The notes beneath the pieces were generated by a model. That model searched no databases. It was given only the letters and a program-made list of their open reading frames with translations, and was not told the origin of the DNA. 64,000 bases of DNA from Prillingera fragicola (taxonomy: Eukaryota; Basidiomycota; Tremellomycetes; Trichosporonales; Trichosporonaceae): positions 3,534,001 to 3,598,000 of the forward strand of contig BEDY01000001.1 of assembly GCA_002335605.1 (NCBI GenBank), read 5' to 3'. Positions 58,104-64,000 of the stretch are shown piece by piece. Each line of letters starts with the position of its first letter. Position 1 is the stretch's first letter. Position numbers and translations under genes: made by a program.

Positions 58104-58416
58104 TTACTTCTTCTTTGCGCCCCCAGCAGCAGGCTTTGCGCCACCCGCGGTCTTGGGAGGGCTGCAATGTCAGCATCTCTGCGCCCCCAGTAACAACACT
58201 TGGCGACCTTCCAAGTCTGCCAAGTCTGCAGGCCAAGGGACAGTGCCACGGCCCATTGGGACTCACGGTTTGCCACCGCCCGCGGGCGCCTTGCCGCCAC
58301 TGGCAGGAGCCTTGCCGCCTCCAGCTGGCGTCTTGCCGCCTCCTGGACTGGGAATGTCAGCCACCTCGTGAGATGCAGGGGTTGTACTTCTTGGTAGGCG
58401 GCTTCTTGGGAGGCAT
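58104..58416 (-). CDS. 55-residue basic Gly/Lys/Pro/Ala repeat protein
   Basis: Exons: 58416-58388, 58347-58267, 58161-58104; introns of 40 nt (GTACAA...GCTGAC...CCCAG) and 105 nt (GTGAGT...TTGCAG); 168 nt, 55 residues. The reading starts MPPKKPPTK and runs through imperfect GGGK-x-PA repeats (GGGKTPA, GGGKAPA, SGGKAPA, GGGKPPPK) to a GGAKPAAGGAKKK end. About a quarter of the residues are Lys and there are no acidic, aromatic or Cys residues. The three exons share composition and join in one frame, and both introns have good donor, branch and acceptor sites, so this looks like a real gene. It recalls histone-tail or H1-like nucleic-acid-binding sequence, but no family is recognised. The gene is too small for most gene callers. 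Confidence 0.65.
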
Positions 58417-59372
58417 TGGGCTTGGAGGCAGTGATCAGTTCGATAGGCAGGGAGTGTAAGCGAGTACGAAAGTTAGTGGGTGGCCAAAACATGCGGAGGG
58501 GGATTAAGTACTCTGTCGCTGGGACGCACACTCCAGCAAGTCAAACCAAGCCCCCATCCCACGGAGCCGCCCGGACAGGCTTGACACACACAACCACTGG
58601 GCTCGAGGGGTGGGAATGTGCATTGCGGCTTGAGCTGTGGCCGCTGGTTCTCAAGCCGGCTGATGGGTGTCTGTTCGCTCTTCTGAGACGTTAGCCGGTT
58701 ACCCACGAAAAAAACCATATAAGACCGTACTATGCTGGGCTGAATGTCGGTGGGAGGTGGCTGCGTGACGGCAACAATGCCTCGACCGATGCGCCAGCCC
58801 GGTCAGCGGCCACTGTAATGTGCACAGACCTTGACTCAAATCTCACGCTCCGCGCCTCCCGAGAATCAAGCAACTGCCAAAAATGACGCAATGAGTGGCA
58901 TCCAGCTCGAGCCTCTTGGCAGCTAGCCTGTTGATCTGTGGGCAATCTTCTTTCTTCTGAACGCCCATGCCACCGACGCTTGGCCATTCTCCTTGTTGCG
59001 ATTCTCGTTACTGCTATTCTGCCAGCACACGTGTTCCAGTTGGCCGCCAGCACCCGTTCCCCCTCCGTCAGTCAGTCAGTATGCCTCGGTCAAGAGGCAT
59101 CCTTGCATGTGGCAAGCTACGCAAGGCATGTATATACAACAGGGGAAGCCGAGAGCGCCAGCCAGTCAGAGCGGCATGGTGATCATCAGCGTCTGGGGTT
59201 TTGGAGGATTGTGACAGGGTGGTTGGGTTCGACAATTGAGGGATGCGAGTGGGGTGGCGTCCACGTAAAGAAGCTGTCGCACCTGGCGAACGTGTTTTAC
59301 AAAGCACAGAGACAGAGAGATAAGTGTCCGTTGGTAGAGTCCTGGGTAGAGAGGAAATGACAGAAAAGAGAT
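58417..59372. other. Intergenic region between two minus-strand genes
   Basis: 956 bases: promoter of the small Gly/Lys gene and 3' flank of the Ser-rich gene. Short frames only; nothing else recognised. Confidence 0.4.
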
Positions 59373-60020
59373 TTACGCGATGGAGCGCTGCGCCGCCCAC
59401 GCATAGTGGCAGGAAAAGCGCTGCTTGGACTTGAACACCTGCTTGGCGAGTGGCTCCTCCTTATCGGCGCCACGAACGGTACTGCGTGCCGCAGCGGCAG
59501 CACTGGCGTGCATCCTGTCCTCGTCTGCCTCGTCGATATCCGGGGTGGTCCCGCGCGAGCTACCGGGGCTGCTGGATGAAGAGGTGTCGCTGACATAGGG
59601 CGACGACTGGCGCGCAAGGCGCCGGGCGATCATGTCGCTCATTTCGCGCATGCGCTGCTCGCGCGAGGCGGCGCGCTCCTCCTCCTCGCGCAGGGCTGCG
59701 GCCAGGTCGTGGCTCGCAGTGTAGAGGGCGCGGGTGCGGCTAAACGTGTCGACGGTGGGGATGTCGACCTCCGGGACCGACGCGAGCGAGCACGCCGACG
59801 AGGTGCGGCGGTGGTGTGCGCGGCGACGGCGGCGGGCTGCTGACAGAGAGTAGGAGCCGTACGTCGCTGGTGGAGGGCTGGGGTAGGACGACGAGCTGCT
59901 GCTAAACGTCGACGAGGTTGGGGAGGTGGGACTGGTGGGACTCCAGGATGGCTGCGAGGGCATGTACGCCGGGTCGAGCGTCCAGCGAGCATAGTTTGCA
60001 GAATAGGCCGTGGCGGTCAT
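59373..60020 (-). CDS. Unrecognised Ser-rich protein of 215 residues
   Basis: Single frame from the ATG at 60020. The N-terminus contains Tyr/Pro/Ser repeats (SWSPTSPTSPTSSTF) and a basic patch ARRRRRAHHRR (about residues 61-71), a candidate nuclear localisation signal. A central charged helix (LAAALREEEERAASREQRMREMSDMIARRLARQ, about 105-137) may form a coiled coil. The last 20 residues (AKQVFKSKQRFSCHYAWAAQRSIA) look conserved rather than low complexity. Acidic segment DIDEADEDR near 165. No family or function recognised. No intron is needed. The 5' region for about 200 bases upstream is AT-richer than average. Confidence 0.65.
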   Translation of the reverse strand: MTATAYSANYARWTLDPAYMPSQPSWSPTSPTSPTSSTFSSSSSSYPSPPPATYGSYSLSAARRRRRAHHRRTSSACSLASVPEVDIPTVDTFSRTRALYTASHDLAAALREEEERAASREQRMREMSDMIARRLARQSSPYVSDTSSSSSPGSSRGTTPDIDEADEDRMHASAAAAARSTVRGADKEEPLAKQVFKSKQRFSCHYAWAAQRSIA

Positions 60021-61517
60021 GATTGTGGAAGCAAGGGGGAGAAGGTTGGGTGGAGGTCCAGGTACACGCAGGGATTTCCTGAATATGTACTTTTACAATT
60101 ACTCGAATGTCCAACGACAATGTGGTGGGTGATAAGAAGAGCTCCAGCGATGCAGTTGACGTCGACAAGGGCACTGGGGCGTGTATTAATTGTGAAAGAA
60201 GAAGTGTACGATGGGTCGATCCAAGTTTGTGAAAGGACGTGTGAGCCGTCGCCATAGAAGAGACCTCGGATGAGGGTGCTCTGCAGCACGCGCTGATCGC
60301 ACCTGTACGTACAAGAGATGCACTCGTGGCCTAGACACCTCAAAAAAGTGCTTAGTCTGGATGCGAGTGCATTAGTGCTGCGCGAGTGCCGTTGCTATCT
60401 GCCGTAGTCGTGGGCATCCGTGCCGTAGTTTGCGGGGTGGTCCTCGTTGAAAAGGCTACGATTGTTCGTGTTTCACTTGCCAACCACTGCCGTACCTCGG
60501 TGCTCGCCGGGGGGTACCGAGGGGCGGTAGGCGTACATTGGTATGCATTCTCTGCGTCGACTTAGATTACAACAGAGCCGCTTGCACAGTAGAGGTAGAG
60601 ATGGCCAGACCACCCTACATTGAAAACGGGAAGGTGTCTTTACGTAGTGCCGTACAAAGTGACGACAGGCCGTGGCAACTGTCCCCGGTGCCGGTATCTG
60701 CTCAGACACTTGATGCATCCCGCATGCCCTGATTGCCCTGGGGTTACCATGTTTCCATCTCACCCACAGCATAGACCAGCGCCAGCCTCCAGGCATCCGC
60801 CTCGCCCATCCAGCCCAGCATCCGCTGCAGCCTCTCACTGCCTGCCGTTCTACTGGCTGTCTCCCCACAGCAACGCATGCCCCAGAACTGTAATTTGACC
60901 CCAACGGGGTGATAACAATCTTCGAAAGCTTAAGACCACAATCGGGGCAGAACATACTGTAGTCTGGAAGCGTCGCTGAAACCCATCTGGTTTGGGTCTG
61001 GAAAATGATCACTGCGCATAGCAGTGGATCGCGGGCCACTGGCCACTGGATTCTGGCCGAAAGTACAGTCAGAACTGCAGAGTCAAAATCCATGGATCAT
61101 TCTCGCCAGCGAACAATGTGAATGCAAACTTTGCGGAAAGATCAAGAACTGCCACTGCTGCGCACCTGCACACCCGGCACGCGTCAATCCTCAGTCTCGT
61201 ACTTGTCTCACCACCCTGCAGTCTTCTACGCACATTACGCATCGACTATGCACCCGCGCACTCTCCATAGCGCGGACGAGACATGCCGTGCGGCTGCCGG
61301 GACGTTTGACGAGGTCTGCCACCTCTCACATTGACGACATGCAACAGGACATCAGAATTAATTTTGAATGGCTTAGAAACGTAATACACAGCCTGGCCAA
61401 GTATGACAACTTTGTCTTTGTGTGAAACTGGAAGCCCGAATGTTCTTGTGCTGTCTCGTGCATTGAGGCTTCATCGTTGGTATTACAGAATGCAACTACT
61501 CGAACATCCCACGCGTT
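60021..61517. other. Intergenic region between two minus-strand genes
   Basis: 1.5 kb: promoter of the Ser-rich gene and 3' flank of the oxoglutarate dehydrogenase gene. Open frames (for example 60473-61093 -) carry no motif. No RNA gene recognised. Confidence 0.4.
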
Positions 61518-64000
61518 TTACGCAAGGGCCTCCTCCGTGATCATCTCAACCTCAGCCTTGTGAGCGTACTTGTTACCGGTGGCAACCGACGAGCTGGGCT
61601 TGCGACCAACATAGTTGACGACGGCGCCCTTGTGGTGCTCGGTCTTGGTGAAGGCCGTGCGGAGACGGGCCTCGACGTACGAGAACGCACCCGAGTTGAA
61701 GGGCTCCTCCTGGGCCCACACAATCTCGGCGTTGGGGTACTTGTCGAGGTGAGGGGTGATGAGGTCGTAGGGGAAGGGTGAGGGCTGCTCGACACGCGAG
61801 ATGGCAATGTCGTTGATGCCGCGCTTGTCACGCTCCTGGAGAAGCTGGAAGTAGACCTGACCCGAGCAGAGAATGTGCTTGCGGATCTTGTCGGGGGCGG
61901 CGAGGGTGTCGCCGTGGGGCTCGGGGATGTAGCGCTGGAAGATGGTGTCGCCCTCCATCTCCGAGAGGTCGGAGCGGGCCAAGGGGTGACGCAGGAGCGA
62001 CTTGGAGAAGAAGCAAACAAGGGGCTTGCGGAAGTCACGCTGCTGCTGACGACGGAGCACGTGGAAGTAGTTGGCAGGGGTGGTGGGGTAGACGACCTGC
62101 ATGTTGCAGTCCTGGTGCTGGCGCTCGAGCTTCTCGGGCGAGGGGTAGACACGGGGGTCGTCGTCACAGAGCTGGAGGAAACGCTCGAGACGGCCCGAAG
62201 AGTGCTCGGGACCCTGTCCGTCGTAACCGTGGGGGAGCGAGACAACCATACCGGTGCGCTGGAGCCACTTGCGCTCACCCGAGGCAAGGAACTGGTCAAT
62301 GATACACTGAGCAGTGTTGGCAAAGTCACCGAACTGGGCCTCCCACATGGTGAGCGAGTTGGGCGAGACGAGCGAGTAACCAAGCTCAAAGCCCATGGTG
62401 CCGTACTCGGAAAGATGCGAGTTGGTGACGGTGAACGATCCCTGGTCAGCCGAGAGGTGCTTCAAGGGGACGTAAGTCGACTCGTCGACCTGGTCGTGGA
62501 TGAGAGCGTGACGCTGCGAGAAGGTACCACGCTCGACGTCCTGACCCGAAACACGGACGTGGGTGCCCTCGAGGCAGAGCGAACCAAAGGCAAGAGCCTC
62601 GGCGGTCGACCAGTCGATGTTCTTGCCCTCGGCGACAGTCTTGCCACGGTTGGCAATGATACGGGCGAGGTTCTTGTGGGCGGTAAAGCCCTCGGGGTAG
62701 CTCGAGATGACCTTGCCAATCTCCTTGAGCCTGGCCTCGGTGACACCGGTGGGGTTCTGGGGGAGAATGTTCTCTGCAAGCTCCTTGGGGCTGGGGAAGC
62801 CCTCCCACGAGGACGAGAGCCACTCACGGGTCGAAGGCTTGTACTCCTTGGAGGCGTCGGCAGCCTTCTCAAGCATGCCCCAGACCCACTGGCGGTGCTC
62901 GTCAATCTCCTTCGAGGTAAAGCTGCCCTCCTTGACAAGCTGGTCGGTGTAGATCGAGAGGACGGTGGGCTGCTTCTGGATAGCCTTGTACATCTTGGGC
63001 TGGGTGAACGAGGGCTGGTCAGTCTCGTTGTGTCCGTGGCGACGGTAGCAGACAATGTCGATGACGACGTCCTTCTTAAAGGTAGCGCGCCACTCGGCGG
63101 CGAGCATGCACACAAAGTTGACAGCCTCGACGTTGTCACCGTTGACGTGGAAGATGGGGGCGTCAATCGACTTGGCAATGTCCGAAGGGTAAGGAGTCGA
63201 ACGCGAGAAGCGGGGGTCGGTGGTGAAACCAATCTGGTTGTTGACAATCAGGTGGATGGTACCGCCAGTGCCGTAGTTCTGGAGGTGGTGCATGCCCATG
63301 GTCTCATAGACGACACCCTGGCCAGCGAAAGCGGCGTCACCGTGGAGGAGGACACCCATGGCCGAGTCGCAAGTACCCTCGTCACCCTCAAAGTGCTGGA
63401 TGGCGCGGGTCTTGCCAAGGACGACGGGGTCCTCGGCCTCGAGATGCGAGGGGTTGGCAACGAGCGAAAGCGACACCTTCTTGCCCGAGGGGGTGGGACG
63501 GACGTAGTTGGCGCCGAGGTGGTACTTGACGTCACCACCACTGTCCTCACCGCCCTCAATGTTGCCGGCAAACTCGTTGAGAATGGCCTCGATGGGCTTG
63601 CGAATGACGTTGCCGAGAACGTTGAGACGACCACGGTGGGGCATACCAATGACGATCGACTTGACACCACGGTCAACCGAAGCGTCGATAAGACCCTTCA
63701 TACCGGGGATGAGCGACTCGCATCCCTCGAGACCGAAACGCTTCTCGTTGGGGAACTTTGTGGCAATAAACTTCTCAAAGAGCTCCGACCAGATGGTGCG
63801 GTCGAGAATCATGCGCTTCTCCTCAGTCGAGTAGCTCCACTGGGTGGGGACCTCGACACGCTCACGGATCCAGTCGCACTGTCCGCGGTCCGAAATGTGG
63901 ACGTACTGGATACCGACGCTGGTGCAGTACATGCGCTTGAGCTCGTCGATAATCTGGCCAAGGGTGAGCTTGTCGCCCTCAACCGAGCCGACAAAGCGGG
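61518..64000 (-). CDS. 2-oxoglutarate dehydrogenase E1 component (N-terminal part outside window)
   Basis: Thiamine-diphosphate-dependent E1 subunit of the mitochondrial 2-oxoglutarate dehydrogenase complex (TCA cycle). The frame is open from the right edge to the stop at 61518, 827 residues visible; the family is about 1000, so the presequence and N-terminus are missing. Motifs: [54 protein letters not shown] and INNQ-type [12 protein letters not shown] of the ThDP-binding half, [19 protein letters not shown], then the pyrimidine-binding half with [82 protein letters not shown], and C-terminal [25 protein letters not shown] and [19 protein letters not shown]. No intron in this part; codons are almost entirely C-ending, pointing to high expression. 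Confidence 0.96.
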   Translation of the reverse strand, partial: RFVGSVEGDKLTLGQIIDELKRMYCTSVGIQYVHISDRGQCDWIRERVEVPTQWSYSTEEKRMILDRTIWSELFEKFIATKFPNEKRFGLEGCESLIPGMKGLIDASVDRGVKSIVIGMPHRGRLNVLGNVIRKPIEAILNEFAGNIEGGEDSGGDVKYHLGANYVRPTPSGKKVSLSLVANPSHLEAEDPVVLGKTRAIQHFEGDEGTCDSAMGVLLHGDAAFAGQGVVYETMGMHHLQNYGTGGTIHLIVNNQIGFTTDPRFSRSTPYPSDIAKSIDAPIFHVNGDNVEAVNFVCMLAAEWRATFKKDVVIDIVCYRRHGHNETDQPSFTQPKMYKAIQKQPTVLSIYTDQLVKEGSFTSKEIDEHRQWVWGMLEKAADASKEYKPSTREWLSSSWEGFPSPKELAENILPQNPTGVTEARLKEIGKVISSYPEGFTAHKNLARIIANRGKTVAEGKNIDWSTAEALAFGSLCLEGTHVRVSGQDVERGTFSQRHALIHDQVDESTYVPLKHLSADQGSFTVTNSHLSEYGTMGFELGYSLVSPNSLTMWEAQFGDFANTAQCIIDQFLASGERKWLQRTGMVVSLPHGYDGQGPEHSSGRLERFLQLCDDDPRVYPSPEKLERQHQDCNMQVVYPTTPANYFHVLRRQQQRDFRKPLVCFFSKSLLRHPLARSDLSEMEGDTIFQRYIPEPHGDTLAAPDKIRKHILCSGQVYFQLLQERDKRGINDIAISRVEQPSPFPYDLITPHLDKYPNAEIVWAQEEPFNSGAFSYVEARLRTAFTKTEHHKGAVVNYVGRKPSSSVATGNKYAHKAEVEMITEEALA

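Noticed and set aside
1..64000. CRISPR arrays, rRNA genes, insertion sequences, toxin-antitoxin or phage-type defence modules
   Set aside because: None seen. The window is intron-rich eukaryotic DNA and no regularly spaced repeats, long terminal repeats or transposase motifs were found by eye.

Overview
The window is nuclear DNA of a basidiomycete yeast, most likely a tremellomycete (Trichosporonales or Cryptococcus relatives). That assignment is inference from gene content and architecture. Genes are GC-rich and carry many very short introns (36-112 nt in most genes) with GTRAGT-type donors, CTRAC-type branch points close to the acceptor, and YAG acceptors. There are no operons, no CRISPR arrays and no recognisable insertion sequences. 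I rebuilt 22 protein-coding genes, two of them cut by the window ends. For most of them the exon phases add up to one continuous frame.

Layout. 1-12 kb: C-terminal part of an unrecognised nuclear-looking protein (+), 6-phosphogluconolactonase (-), a large CLC chloride/proton antiporter (+) and a class-3 (diacylglycerol-type) lipase (+). 12-17 kb: an alkyltransferase-like DNA repair protein (-) divergent from a STYX-type pseudophosphatase (+), then a Pro/Ser-rich protein (-). 17-28 kb is sparse: an intronless SAM methyltransferase (+), a UBA-like protein (-), a Kre9-like GPI-anchored wall protein (-) and a Tra2-like RNA-binding protein (+), separated by gaps of about 2 kb. 28-43 kb is a microtubule block: a GCP4/5/6-type gamma-tubulin complex protein (+), a small unknown gene (-), a kinesin-7/CENP-E-like motor (+) and GCP2 (-). 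43-50 kb: the UPR sensor IRE1 (-) and the pumilio protein PUF6 (+), sharing a divergent promoter. 50-57 kb: a malonyl-CoA:ACP transacylase-like protein lacking its nucleophilic serine (-), a 3.1 kb gap, and a PHO84-type phosphate symporter (+). 57-64 kb: a 55-residue Gly/Lys/Pro/Ala protein (-), a Ser-rich unknown (-) and the C-terminal two thirds or more of 2-oxoglutarate dehydrogenase E1 (-), running off the right edge.

No single new multi-gene system is evident. The most interesting items are: (1) two different gamma-tubulin complex subunits flanking a kinesin within 14.3 kb; (2) two pseudoenzyme-like genes with visible catalytic substitutions, the MCAT-like Ser-to-Gly and the STYX-like Arg-to-Thr; (3) an alkyltransferase-like protein with Trp in place of the MGMT cysteine; (4) a tiny spliced gene for a basic low-complexity protein; (5) extreme exon structures: a 7-nt internal micro-exon, coding first exons of 3 and 4 nt, and a last exon coding two residues; and (6) paired CACGTT boxes in front of the phosphate transporter.

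All splice sites and boundaries were read by eye. Identities rest on motif recognition, not on a database search.
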